From Pontibacter sp. G13 (GTDB lineage: Bacteria > Bacteroidota > Bacteroidia > J057), in NCBI RefSeq assembly GCF_031851795.1, contig NZ_CP134696.1:4422501-4486500 (forward strand): a stretch of DNA of 64,000 bases, read 5' to 3'. A program made the translations under genes and the position numbers. Below, one piece after another: positions 9,553-18,431 of the stretch. Each line of letters opens with the position of its first letter. Position 1 is the first letter of the stretch. The notes under the pieces are model-generated. The model had not been told where the DNA came from and ran no database searches. It saw only the letters and a program-made list of their open reading frames with translations.

Positions 9553-9807
9553 ATCCTAAAGCTCGGAAATCTTTTTCAAAAAAAATGTCACAAAAGTTAC
9601 ATCCAAGAGTGACCTCCCAATGGGTCGCCAGTCTAAAATATTGAAGGCACAAAAAAAGATGTCTTGACGGAAGAAAATAATCGACCCGAAAGACAAATTC
9701 TGCTCACTGGTCCCTAGGTCCTAGGACCTTTACGGGGAGCTCAGAGGGGAGAGGCGACTCTCCCCCACCCCCTCCCCAACCAGAAAAATACAAATCACCG
9801 AAGGAGG

Positions 9808-9846
9808 GCGTCTGGTCTCATCAATGATGAGAGCGGGCGTTTTTTT
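9808..9846 (+). terminator. Strong intrinsic terminator with no obvious upstream gene
   Basis: A 14- to 15-bp stem (9808-9822 with 9826-9840, one G-G mismatch, some G-U pairs, 3-nt loop AAT) is followed by seven Ts (9840-9846). It points rightward. The nearest plus-strand gene upstream is dnaG, 730 bp away, with two minus-strand genes between. It may therefore end a small RNA or act as a leader attenuator for the glucosidase gene at 9936. Confidence 0.75.
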
Positions 9847-9935
9847 ATATTGAAAGTGAAAACGAACGTGGGATCTGACTGGTTAGCGGGGAGGACCGAT
9901 CCCGATATCATGCTCAACTCGAACTACTTTCATAC

Positions 9936-12575
9936 ATGGCCACGACCGAACATCAAAAGCTTGCTGCTGCCAAAGCTGGCACTGAACCCTGGAAAAAGTG
10001 GGGCCCCTATGTTTCCGAACGTCAATGGGGAACCGTGAGAGAAGATTACAGCGGGGATGGAAATGCCTGGGACTTTCTGCCACATGATCTGGCTCGCTCC
10101 AAGTCGTATCGCTGGGGGGAAGACGGGATTGCGGGGATTTCCGATGAACACCAATATCTATGCATCGGATGGGCATTCTGGAATGGGGTCGATCCCATCC
10201 TCAAAGAGCGTTTGTTCGGATTGTCTGGACCCGAGGGAAACCACGGTGAGGATGTCAAGGAGATTTACTACTACCTAGACAATTCTCCCTCCCACAGCTA
10301 CATGAAGTACCTGTACAAATACCCGCAACAACCTTATCCATATTCAGACCTCGTGGATGAAAATGGCCGGCGTGGGCGATTGGACGCAGAATATGAGCTG
10401 ATGGATACGGGGGTTTTTGATGAAGATCGGTACTTCGATCTATTCATCGAATATGCCAAGGTTGGACCCTCTGACATTCTGATCCAATTGGAAGTGTGCA
10501 ATCGGGGGCCGGAAGATGCCGCGATTCACATGCTGCCAACGGCTTGGTTCCGTAATCGATGGCAATACAAGGAGGATGGCTATCGCCCAGAAATGGAATT
10601 GGATGCCAATGGTCATCTCAAAATAGACCATCGGAGACTCAAGCGATTGAGATTGTACGCGGAGGAGGTTGACGAATGGCTCTTCTGTGAAAATGAATCC
10701 AATCCCGAACGGATTGGCGATACGCACCACAACTACGAGTTCTACAAAGATGGCTTCCATGAGCATATCATTCATGGAAAGCCTACCGTCAATCCTCGGC
10801 AACTTGGCACCAAGGCCGCGGCATGGCTCAACCGCACCATTCCCGCCAATAGCTCCCAAAAATTTCGCTTTAGGTTGAGTCCGGCTGAGTTGGAGCAGCC
10901 TTTTCAGGATTTTGAGCAGAATCTGAATACCTGCAAATCTGATGCGGATGAATTCTACGAATGGCTTCAACGGGACCTCGAAGATCCAGAACTCAAGATG
11001 ATTCAACGGCAAGCACTTGCCGGAATGCTGTGGACCAAGCAGTATTATGGATTCGATGTACGCCAATGGCTGGGGGGGGACAATCATCGACCTGATCCTC
11101 CTCAACATCGTCAACACGGCCGAAATGCTCACTGGCAGCATCTCAACAATTCGGATATTATCTCCATGCCCGACAAATGGGAGTATCCTTGGTATGCTGC
11201 TTGGGACTTGGCTTTTCACTGCGTGTCTCTGGCTTTGGTAGATCCGGATTTCGCCAAATCTCAGCTCCAGCTTTTGACGACAGAATGGTACATGCATCCC
11301 AACGGCCAGTTCCCCGCTTACGAATGGAATTTCTCCGATGTGAATCCTCCCGTTCAGGCGTGGGCCGCTTGGCAAGTATTTGTCCTCGAGCATGAAGTCC
11401 ATGGAAGAGACCTCGACTGGGATTTTCTGGAATCGGTATTCCATCGGTACCTGATGAATTTTACCTGGTGGGTGAATCGCAAGGATACCAGTGGAAACAA
11501 CATATTCGAAGGCGGTTTCTTGGGATTGGACAATATCGGCGTATTCGACCGTAGCTCGGAACTCCCTACAGGCGGCCACCTCGAACAGAGCGATGGCACG
11601 AGCTGGATGGCCATGTATTCGCTGAATCTCATGCGAATGGCATTGGCACTTTCTACCCGAAACAAGACTTATGAACCCCTCGGGACGAAATTCTTCGAAC
11701 ATTTCCTTTACATCGCCGGGGCCATGGTCAGTATCGGGCAGGAGCGTTCTAGTTTGTGGGATGATGCCGACAAATTCTTTTATGATGTACTCCAAATGCC
11801 GGAGGGTCAGGAAATTTCTCTGAAGGTGAGGTCCGCCGTAGGATTGATTCCGCTCTTTGCAGTGGAGGTTCTGACTCCCAGAGTCTTCGATTTGGCGCCT
11901 CAATTCATGGCGAGACTTCAATGGTTTTTGGACTATCGGCCAGATCTGGCAGGGTTGGTTTCTAGATGGTATGAAGAAGGGGAGGGGCAGAGCCATTTGC
12001 TTTCTCTCCTGCGCGGACATCGGATGAAAAAACTCCTATTGCGGATGTTGGATAGCGATGAGTTTTTGTCCCCCTATGGCGTTCGAGGACTTTCAAAGGC
12101 ACATGAGGATGAGCCATATAGTTTCTATGTGGGAGATGAGGAATACCGAGTCGCCTATACACCCGGAGAGTCCGATTCAGGGATGTTCGGTGGCAATAGC
12201 AATTGGAGAGGGCCAGTTTGGTTCCCGCTCAACTATCTCTGGATTGAATCGATCCGGAAATTCTACGATTACTACGGCCCCGATTTTCTGGTGGAATATC
12301 CGACCGGCTCCGGCAAGAAGATTCCGCTCAATGAGATTGCGGATGCACTATCCATGCGACTGATTGATCTTTTCCGAAGAAACAAGGATGGCAAGCGACC
12401 CGCTTTCGGTCCCCATGAGAAGTTTCAAACTGACCCACATTTCCGTGATTACCTGTTGTTTTATGAGTATTTTCATGGAGATACCGGAGCAGGTCTCGGT
12501 GCCTCCCATCAAACGGGGTGGTCAGGGTTGGTCGCCAATCTGATCTATCAAGTGGGCAAGGCCAAGGGAGTCTGA
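9936..12575 (+). CDS. GH63-like / MGH1-like glucosidase
   Basis: This 879-residue protein matches the large bacterial glucosidase group with an (alpha/alpha)6 catalytic domain related to GH63 and mannosylglycerate hydrolase. Recognisable stretches are the N-terminal REDYSGDGNAWDFLPHDLA, the acid-rich FEGGFLGLDNIGVFDRS in the catalytic barrel (about residues 525-545) and GGNSNWRGPVWFPLNYLW (about 745-765). No signal peptide is present, so it is probably cytoplasmic. The family removes glucose or related sugars from glycosides, including compatible solutes. The next gene, 34 bp downstream, encodes a glycerol-type aquaporin, so a glycosylglycerol or glycosylglycerate substrate is possible (inference only). 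Confidence 0.8.
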   Translation: MATTEHQKLAAAKAGTEPWKKWGPYVSERQWGTVREDYSGDGNAWDFLPHDLARSKSYRWGEDGIAGISDEHQYLCIGWAFWNGVDPILKERLFGLSGPEGNHGEDVKEIYYYLDNSPSHSYMKYLYKYPQQPYPYSDLVDENGRRGRLDAEYELMDTGVFDEDRYFDLFIEYAKVGPSDILIQLEVCNRGPEDAAIHMLPTAWFRNRWQYKEDGYRPEMELDANGHLKIDHRRLKRLRLYAEEVDEWLFCENESNPERIGDTHHNYEFYKDGFHEHIIHGKPTVNPRQLGTKAAAWLNRTIPANSSQKFRFRLSPAELEQPFQDFEQNLNTCKSDADEFYEWLQRDLEDPELKMIQRQALAGMLWTKQYYGFDVRQWLGGDNHRPDPPQHRQHGRNAHWQHLNNSDIISMPDKWEYPWYAAWDLAFHCVSLALVDPDFAKSQLQLLTTEWYMHPNGQFPAYEWNFSDVNPPVQAWAAWQVFVLEHEVHGRDLDWDFLESVFHRYLMNFTWWVNRKDTSGNNIFEGGFLGLDNIGVFDRSSELPTGGHLEQSDGTSWMAMYSLNLMRMALALSTRNKTYEPLGTKFFEHFLYIAGAMVSIGQERSSLWDDADKFFYDVLQMPEGQEISLKVRSAVGLIPLFAVEVLTPRVFDLAPQFMARLQWFLDYRPDLAGLVSRWYEEGEGQSHLLSLLRGHRMKKLLLRMLDSDEFLSPYGVRGLSKAHEDEPYSFYVGDEEYRVAYTPGESDSGMFGGNSNWRGPVWFPLNYLWIESIRKFYDYYGPDFLVEYPTGSGKKIPLNEIADALSMRLIDLFRRNKDGKRPAFGPHEKFQTDPHFRDYLLFYEYFHGDTGAGLGASHQTGWSGLVANLIYQVGKAKGV

Positions 12576-12609
12576 TCCGGGCGGTTCAAACTTCCCAAAC
12601 CTACTCGCT

Positions 12610-13344
12610 ATGTCTCCATTTATGGCCGAGCTGATCGGCACCATGCTGCTCATCCTCTTGGGCAACGGCGTTGTCGCCAATGTTGTCCTCCGCAATACCA
12701 AAGGCAATGACTCCGGCTGGATCGTGATTACGGCCGGCTGGGCCATGGCCGTTTTCGTCGGGGTGCTCGTGAGCCAAGATTACAGCGGCGCTCATCTCAA
12801 TCCGGCTGTTACCCTTGGATTGGCCGCGGCAGGTTCCTTTCCCTTGGTGGAAGTGGTTCCGTATATCTTGGCCCAAGCTGCAGGTGCGGCGATTGGTCAG
12901 ACGTTGGTTTGGTTGAGCTACCATCGGCATTTCGATGCGACAGACGACCGGGACGCCAAACTAGCCACTTTTTGTACCGCACCAGCTATCCGCAATCCCT
13001 TTTCCAATCTCACGACTGAAATCATCGGGACCTTCGTGCTGGTATTTACAGCGATGTCCATGGCCGCACCCTCCATTGAAATTGAGGGCATTGAATCTGC
13101 GCGTGTGGGATTGGGGGCGATTGGTGCCTTGCCCGTCGGGTTATTGGTGTTTGGGATTGGCCTTTCGCTAGGAGGCCCTACGGGCTATGCGATCAATCCT
13201 GCTCGCGATCTGGTTCCAAGGATCATGCACATGATCTTGCCCATTCGGGACAAGCGCGACTCGGACTGGGGGTACTCATGGGTCCCGGTGATCGGTCCGA
13301 TTCTGGGCGGTTTCTTGGCAGCATCTGTGTATCTTGCTGTATAA
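12610..13344 (+). CDS. MIP-family aquaglyceroporin (GlpF-like)
   Basis: This 244-residue inner-membrane channel has both pore motifs: NPA at 64-66 (SGAHLNPAVTLGL) and NPA at 196-198 (GYAINPARDLVPR). The Asp after the pore Arg (R199-D200) is typical of glycerol facilitators, whereas strict water channels usually have Ser or Thr there. Glycerol or small polyol passage is therefore more likely than water alone. It sits between the glucosidase (34 bp) and the rhodanese lipoprotein (9 bp), consistent with one operon. Length and hydrophobicity pattern are normal for the family. Confidence 0.9.
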   Translation: MSPFMAELIGTMLLILLGNGVVANVVLRNTKGNDSGWIVITAGWAMAVFVGVLVSQDYSGAHLNPAVTLGLAAAGSFPLVEVVPYILAQAAGAAIGQTLVWLSYHRHFDATDDRDAKLATFCTAPAIRNPFSNLTTEIIGTFVLVFTAMSMAAPSIEIEGIESARVGLGAIGALPVGLLVFGIGLSLGGPTGYAINPARDLVPRIMHMILPIRDKRDSDWGYSWVPVIGPILGGFLAASVYLAV

Positions 13345-13353
13345 CACGCCATC

Positions 13354-13884
13354 ATGATTCCTTTTTCGTTCCAGATGCGCCTTCTGTGGGCTACGATTTC
13401 ATTCCTGATCATCATGCATACTTCCGGTTGCGCCCAGTCCGATTCTTCCGCTTTTGATGTCATGGTGGAGGGATTGCTGGATCATTCTGTGCCAGAGTTC
13501 ACGGTGGAGGCGTTCAAAAATGCCGATCAAGCTTCCTTCCTCATCCTCGATGCACGAGAACCCCGAGAGTTTGAGGTCTCGCATCTCCCCAATGCCCGGT
13601 GCGTCGGCTATGATGAGCTGGACCTCTCAGCAGTTGAACATCTGGACAAGACCCAGCCCATTTTGGTGTATTGCTCAGTTGGATATCGAAGCGAGAAAGT
13701 AGCCGAGAAATTGAAAGCTGCGGGTTTTCAAGCCGTCTACAACTTGTATGGTGGCATTTTTGATTGGACCAATCAAGGCTTGAAAGTAGTAGACAGTTCC
13801 GGACAGATGACCGAGCGAGTTCATGGATTCAGCCCCGCTTGGGGAATTTGGGTCCAGCATGGCGAGGTGGTGTACGATCCTTGA
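13354..13884 (+). CDS. Rhodanese-domain lipoprotein
   Basis: The 176-residue protein has a lipoprotein-type signal (LLWATISFLIIMHTSGC, Cys26 as the likely lipidated residue) and a single rhodanese domain (about 50-145). The active-site loop is CSVGYRS with catalytic Cys107, preceded by the DAREPREFEVSHLPNA CH2-type motif. Rhodaneses transfer sulfane sulfur to thiols or cyanide; the periplasmic acceptor is unknown. It is the last gene of the glucosidase-aquaporin-rhodanese run, only 9 bp after the aquaporin stop. No intrinsic terminator is evident before the repeat element at 13897. Confidence 0.87.
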   Translation: MIPFSFQMRLLWATISFLIIMHTSGCAQSDSSAFDVMVEGLLDHSVPEFTVEAFKNADQASFLILDAREPREFEVSHLPNARCVGYDELDLSAVEHLDKTQPILVYCSVGYRSEKVAEKLKAAGFQAVYNLYGGIFDWTNQGLKVVDSSGQMTERVHGFSPAWGIWVQHGEVVYDP

Positions 13885-13896
13885 TGACAGCAATAG

Positions 13897-14114
13897 TTGG
13901 GCGTGTCCCGGTGAGCTTGGGATAGCTGCTTTTCCTTGTACGGGATGCACCGGGTCAGAGCCTTCCGTGCTCGCTGGTCGCTCGGTCGGTGGGACATCGC
14001 TCCTGATGATCGAGTTTAAAGATAGGCTTGCTAGGATGGGCGACTCCTAGATTGGGTGTCTTTCCCACCGACTGAACACTTCAGACTCTTCACGCCACAC
14101 GGGCCATCCGCACA
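13897..14114. repeat. Dispersed GGGCGTG...CACGCC intergenic element, copy 1
   Basis: The element begins TTGGGCGTGTCCC, has a core CCTTCCGTGCTCGCTGG and CGCTCGGTCGGTG, and ends TCACGCCACACGGGCC plus ATCCGCAC. The ends are inverted (GGCGTG and CACGCC). The same landmarks occur at 26231-26458, 58011-58222 and partly at 42376-42457, always just downstream of a gene. The rest of the gap to 14461 is noncoding; apart from a short palindrome at 14401 I see nothing there. Confidence 0.7.
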
Positions 14115-14400
14115 TCGAGATGATGCCTATGTCCATTTCTTGATGAGTTAGGGCCAGCATTCCTGAAATCCCTTGACCATCCATCCACAAAATCCCACCA
14201 ATTTTCCACTGAAATGTGAGAAATTTCCCCAGATCCTTTTTCCGAATCTAGAATTATTCCATCTTCAGTTCCCTTTGAGCAGCAGGGTAAGTCATCCTGT
14301 TGTTTCGCCCGAAATCGCCCGAGATCCTTGGTTTCAACACCTCGGATATTTTTCAGTTTATTTTGCATTTCTGGACGGGAAATTTCTTCTTGTACATTGA

Positions 14401-14412
14401 TATGCATGCATA
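14401..14412. promoter_or_regulatory. Perfect 12-bp palindrome upstream of KAS III gene
   Basis: TATGCATGCATA is a perfect palindrome 50 bp before the start at 14462. It could be an operator, but a 12-bp palindrome can also occur by chance and no second copy is nearby. Confidence 0.25.
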
Positions 14413-14461
14413 CTATTAGCCTCTCGCCCCCGGAGAAATTAGGTATCCAACGCATACTCAG

Positions 14462-15556
14462 ATGACATCTCAACCATTCCAATCCGTGATCGTCGGCTCG
14501 GGCAGTTATCTTCCGACCCAGCGATTGAGCAACCAGGATTTTGCCGGAAACACCTTCCTAGATGAAGATGGCAATCCATTTGACAAGACAGGAGCGGAGA
14601 TTGCCGGTAGATTCGGACAGATCACAGACATCCACGAACGTCGATACGTCAAGGATTCGATGATGAGTTCGGACATGGCTACCCTAGCGGCCGAAAATGC
14701 GCTTTCCTCAAGCGGTATTGATCCTGAAACGTTGGATTATCTGATTGTGGCCCAGAACTGGGGAGATGTACGTCATGACAATCCGCAAGCTGATCAGGTG
14801 CCCAATATTGCCGCTCGTATCAAGCACAATCTCGGAATCGAAAATCCATTTTGTGTGGCCTACGATATCGCTTTCGGGTGTCCGGGATGGGTACAGGCCG
14901 TCATTCAGGCCAATTATTACCTCAAGTCCGGTGATGCCAAGCGTATCATGGTGATCGGTTCAGAAACCCTTTCTAGAGTCATTGATCCACACGATCGCGA
15001 TTGCATGCTTTATGCAGATGGAGCTGGAGCGGTGATCTTGGAGCGACAGGATGCGCAGGAGGAACCCGCAGGAATCATGACTCACGTGGCTAGATCCGAT
15101 ACCAAAGAATACGCATGGATGCTCTGGCAACAGGAGTCATTCAACAAGGACTACGGCAAAAAGGATCTGTTCCTCAAGATGCACGGACGCAAATTGTACA
15201 AGTATGCACTTCGTCATGTCCCAGAGGCATTGAAGGCCTGTATCGAAAAATCGGGTCTACACCTCAAGGATATCGACAAGCTGCTCATCCACCAAGCCAA
15301 CGCCAAAATGGACGAAGCGATCTTGGATCGCCTATTCAAGCTGTATGACATGGAAGGGCAAGCCAAACCCTGCATGATGCCTCTGACGGTAAAGTTTTTG
15401 GGGAATAGCTCGGTGGCGACAGTTCCTACCGTTTACGACCTGATGGTCAAAGGTAAGCTCGATGGCCAATCCATCAAGCCCGGCCAAACCCTCCTGTTTG
15501 CCAGTGTCGGAGCAGGGATGCACATCAACGCATTCACCTACAAGGTGCCCTCCTGA
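14462..15556 (+). CDS. 3-oxoacyl-ACP synthase III (KAS III / FabH-like)
   Basis: This 364-residue thiolase-fold enzyme has the full Cys-His-Asn triad: Cys140 in AFGCPGW, His277 in LIHQAN and Asn315 in FLGNSS. KAS III enzymes condense acyl-CoA with malonyl-ACP to start fatty acid or related chains. It is about 35 residues longer than housekeeping FabH, so it may be the second, longer KAS III type found in Bacteroidota, with a lipid or secondary-metabolite role. It stands alone, without fab neighbours, and is closed by a strong hairpin at 15583-15621 that it shares with the convergent sulfotransferase gene. Confidence 0.88.
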   Translation: MTSQPFQSVIVGSGSYLPTQRLSNQDFAGNTFLDEDGNPFDKTGAEIAGRFGQITDIHERRYVKDSMMSSDMATLAAENALSSSGIDPETLDYLIVAQNWGDVRHDNPQADQVPNIAARIKHNLGIENPFCVAYDIAFGCPGWVQAVIQANYYLKSGDAKRIMVIGSETLSRVIDPHDRDCMLYADGAGAVILERQDAQEEPAGIMTHVARSDTKEYAWMLWQQESFNKDYGKKDLFLKMHGRKLYKYALRHVPEALKACIEKSGLHLKDIDKLLIHQANAKMDEAILDRLFKLYDMEGQAKPCMMPLTVKFLGNSSVATVPTVYDLMVKGKLDGQSIKPGQTLLFASVGAGMHINAFTYKVPS

Positions 15557-15582
15557 TGGAGCTAAACACTGATTTTTTCATG

Positions 15583-15621
15583 CAACACCCTGATATTTTC
15601 ATTGAAAATATCAGGGTGTTG
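15583..15621. terminator. Perfect 18-bp hairpin between convergent genes
   Basis: CAACACCCTGATATTTTC and its exact reverse complement are separated by ATT. It lies between the stops of the KAS III gene and the sulfotransferase gene, as expected for a bidirectional terminator. There is no long T run immediately downstream in either direction. Confidence 0.7.
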
Positions 15622-15631
15622 TCCTTTGGAA

Positions 15632-16459
15632 TTATGGATTGGCAGGCTTTGCAAAGAACCTTCTCCGAATGGTCAGCACTCTGAAATAGATTCCCAAAAG
15701 CAGTCTTCGGATAGGATAAAGTGCATCTGCAACCGAGTTTACCCAATTCCCTCCCGACGAATTTTCAATTCCCTCAAAGTCCCGAAGCATAAGCTTGGAG
15801 TAATATTTGGAAAAATCCCCTACTACTCCTTTTCGGAAAAATTGCTTCCCGTGAACGACAGATTCACCATCACTCTTGGAGCGCATTGAATTGAAGGAGG
15901 TCGCCTGTTGGAGCTCGGAAATCTGATCATCTGACAACTCTATATCAAGGATCTTAGCGGCCATTCTGACTTCCTTGGCAAAATCCTTTTTCAGTCCCTC
16001 ATAGCTTAGTTCGACTGCATCCAATGGGTGCGCTTTCAGGATTTCGGCAAATGCGACATTCTTCTCCTTGACATCTTTGTGGAGTTTTCTGCCTTGAAAC
16101 CAGTAGTATGCCCAAAAGTGCTCATAGGGAAGCCCCTCTCGGATAGCATGGAAATAAGCTGAAACCACAACATCTCTATAATCCCTAGTGATATTGAAGA
16201 TCTTGAAATTGGCGCCTAGATAGGGGGGGCATTTTTGAAGATCGGAGATGCTGAGGTGATTCTTGGAAAGAATATCCGTTTGTTCATAGATCCCAGAAGC
16301 CAAAAACTGATTCAGAGAGTCTCCGGGCTTCAAAGAGGGTTTTTTCCATTTTGGATTCCGGAAAGGTTCAGGCGGTGCGGAACCATCGGTCAAATGATTC
16401 AAAATATGAAACAGCCAAGTTGAGCCGCTTTTGTACGCTCCATTTGAGATGATCAGCAT
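15632..16459 (-). CDS. Sulfotransferase domain protein
   Basis: A 275-residue sulfotransferase. The PAPS phosphosulfate loop is at the N-terminus (SNGAYKSGSTWLFHIL), and the 3'-phosphate motif follows at about residue 90 (FNITRDYRDVVVSAYFHA). KSGSTWL is the classical P-loop-like signature of cytosolic and Golgi-type sulfotransferases, so assignment to the family is firm, while the acceptor is unknown. It is the third gene of a leftward run (18256 to 15632) with a fucosyltransferase-like gene and another sulfotransferase. The natural reading is a locus for a sulfated, possibly fucosylated, surface glycan. Confidence 0.85.
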   Translation of the reverse strand: MLIISNGAYKSGSTWLFHILNHLTDGSAPPEPFRNPKWKKPSLKPGDSLNQFLASGIYEQTDILSKNHLSISDLQKCPPYLGANFKIFNITRDYRDVVVSAYFHAIREGLPYEHFWAYYWFQGRKLHKDVKEKNVAFAEILKAHPLDAVELSYEGLKKDFAKEVRMAAKILDIELSDDQISELQQATSFNSMRSKSDGESVVHGKQFFRKGVVGDFSKYYSKLMLRDFEGIENSSGGNWVNSVADALYPIRRLLLGIYFRVLTIRRRFFAKPANP

Positions 16460-16527
16460 AGTATGGGCTTTAATTTGCTTGTGAGTAGATCTCGTATCGT
16501 TTTGAGGTGGGAAGAAGATTAATCTCT

Positions 16528-17514
16528 CTATTCATCCCAATTCGTGGCATTTTTCTTCGAACCCATCAACGTCACCGCTAGCCTCGAAAAACTCGAATTA
16601 CCCTGATAGTAGAGTTTCGGACATTTGCTGAGTAGCCACATATCTCGAATGCTTTCCAGCAAAACGGTCTGTTTGGTAGGAGCAGCTACTTGATCCTTGC
16701 CATGATAGGACACCCATTTGTGGAGTCCGCCATCTACCTGGTCTTCAGGGAGAAATTTGTCCGTCAGGATCACTTGCTCAAAATGCACCTTGAATAACTC
16801 CTGTGAAGGTTGGTGATCTGTCGCCAGAAATATGGGTGCCTGAGCAGTATGAGTCTCCTTAAGCCGATGGATCAAGGAGATGAGGCTGTTTTTGGGCTTC
16901 ATATCGGTATTCCGAACGTGGACCCCGATGACGTCTGAATCAAAATGATCGGAAGCAAAATCATCGATGATAGACTGAATCTTTGGTGCCAATCGGATAT
17001 GCTGATGGATGGTGTCCGCAAGCATCGGCGGAGTATAATCCGCAAAAATGACTACTTCTGACTCCAAGCTTTTGGAGAGGGTGCTCCCTGAGGGCAAAAA
17101 ATCTTTGTATGCCGCTTGATGCCCAAGAAGCCACACCATCAATCCATCCCACCAATTCCATGATTCTTTCAGTTCCGTGAGCATCCAACCCTTGGCAAGA
17201 TTCCACCGACTTCCAGGCTTTGTACGGTAGAATTCATAAATATTCTTGTCTAGATTTCCCTTGAATACTTTGGGAAATACCTCAACTGATTCCTCCTTCA
17301 GATGGGGGGGTAGGGTAGGCGCCCAATTCACATCTTCCAAGGTGAAAAATTCAAGGAAGACATTCTCCTCCGGGGCATTGTACATCCCATCTGTCCAGTC
17401 TACATGAAGAATTCTATCGGTTGCTTTGGCATACTCTATCGCGTGGGCAAGTGCCAACAACCTATTGCCTAGTCCTGCACATCCTTTCAGGATGAGGTAT
17501 TTATTGGATTTCAT
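16528..17514 (-). CDS. Fucosyltransferase-like glycosyltransferase (NodZ/O-FucT type)
   Basis: The 328-residue protein opens with LILKGCAGLGNRLLALAHAI followed by a WTDGMYN segment, the pattern of alpha-1,6-fucosyltransferase/NodZ-like and O-fucosyltransferase-like enzymes, whose GLGNR loop lies at the N-terminus. Near residue 198 IGVHVRNTDMK corresponds to the donor-binding H-x-R motif of that superfamily. The donor is therefore probably GDP-fucose or a similar GDP-sugar, but this is family inference. Its start overlaps the upstream sulfotransferase stop by 14 bp, so the two are cotranscribed and probably act on the same glycan. Confidence 0.68.
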   Translation of the reverse strand: MKSNKYLILKGCAGLGNRLLALAHAIEYAKATDRILHVDWTDGMYNAPEENVFLEFFTLEDVNWAPTLPPHLKEESVEVFPKVFKGNLDKNIYEFYRTKPGSRWNLAKGWMLTELKESWNWWDGLMVWLLGHQAAYKDFLPSGSTLSKSLESEVVIFADYTPPMLADTIHQHIRLAPKIQSIIDDFASDHFDSDVIGVHVRNTDMKPKNSLISLIHRLKETHTAQAPIFLATDHQPSQELFKVHFEQVILTDKFLPEDQVDGGLHKWVSYHGKDQVAAPTKQTVLLESIRDMWLLSKCPKLYYQGNSSFSRLAVTLMGSKKNATNWDE

Positions 17515-18256
17515 GGCGGGCTATAGCTGCTGAAATTTTCTGAAGATATGGCGCAACTTCTTCCTGTAGTTGAGCGAAGAACTTTTCATCATAATGGATA
17601 AAATCGTTCAGCGCTTTTGAAGGTCTTACCGAATACCCCTCCAAAATTTGGGAAATCAGTGCGTCATTGGTTGAACCCTCGGGATTCATGAAAGACACCA
17701 CTTGGGTGAGTGCTTGATGCGGATCAGTGACTAGATGATCATAGTCGAGGATCATGCGTTCCGCAGAAATATCTGAGAGTACCCATTTATCCACAAAACC
17801 CTTCCAATAATCCAGTTTAAGTCGGGCAAATCCCTCCCATGCCTTTTTAGGTTTCCCTTGATGAAACATGTTGAAATAGGACGTCAAGGAGTAAAGAGGA
17901 CTTCGGAATTGGATGAGGTAGCGGAATTTCTGTGAAATCGGTACTGTCAGGTCAAAGTCGTGGTTTTTCTGGAAGTTGGCCCTAGGATCAATGCATCCTA
18001 CCTGGCCGCAATGTATGTGATATTCGCAGTATCGCAATTCACCTGCAATGATGTGTTGCTTGCATACTTCCGATACTGTACTACCATTGGTTCGTGGGAA
18101 GTTTGTATCACCAGAATAATACTGTAGAAGCAAATTGAGCAACAGATGATGCCCACTTCTAGGATAGGTGATACACTGAACCAAAGGGAGTGGCTGCTTT
18201 GAAAACATCCCGATGGCCTGATATTTCCACCTTGCGAGATCAGATTTACCTATCAT
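17501..18256 (-). CDS. Sulfotransferase domain protein
   Basis: This is the first gene of the three-gene leftward operon. The 251-residue protein carries a P-loop-like motif CITYPRSGHHLLLNLLLQYY (residues about 29-48) and a 3'-phosphate-binding segment (FRYLIQFRSPLYSLTSYFN). PRSG-x2-LL is common in bacterial sulfotransferases acting on carbohydrates or lipids. Its stop overlaps the start of the fucosyltransferase-like gene. Having two different sulfotransferases around one glycosyltransferase suggests sulfation at two positions or on two sugars. The acceptor cannot be deduced. Confidence 0.8.
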   Translation of the reverse strand: MIGKSDLARWKYQAIGMFSKQPLPLVQCITYPRSGHHLLLNLLLQYYSGDTNFPRTNGSTVSEVCKQHIIAGELRYCEYHIHCGQVGCIDPRANFQKNHDFDLTVPISQKFRYLIQFRSPLYSLTSYFNMFHQGKPKKAWEGFARLKLDYWKGFVDKWVLSDISAERMILDYDHLVTDPHQALTQVVSFMNPEGSTNDALISQILEGYSVRPSKALNDFIHYDEKFFAQLQEEVAPYLQKISAAIARHEIQ

Positions 18257-18324
18257 TGGTGCAGATAATATGCGACTAAGCTAGGGATTATCGTACTAGG
18301 ATTGAAATCATTTGATCAAGCATA

Positions 18325-18352
18325 TAAAAAAACAGCTCCTGAATGAAGCTGT
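18325..18352 (-). terminator. Intrinsic terminator after porin gene
   Basis: Read on the minus strand, ACAGCT and AGCTGT form a stem around a 9-nt loop and are followed by a run of seven Ts (18325-18331). It lies 80 bp beyond the porin stop at 18432. Confidence 0.65.
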
Positions 18353-18431
18353 CGCGTAAGCCAAGATTATTTGACGGCCGAGCACTCATCACCCTACTTC
18401 TCAAGAAAGGGCTCCTAGTCCCTTCCCTTCC

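Noticed and set aside
10440-12020. 526-codon open frame antisense to the glucosidase gene
   Set aside because: It is a shadow of a real gene with biased codon use; there is no domain and the plus-strand protein is clear.
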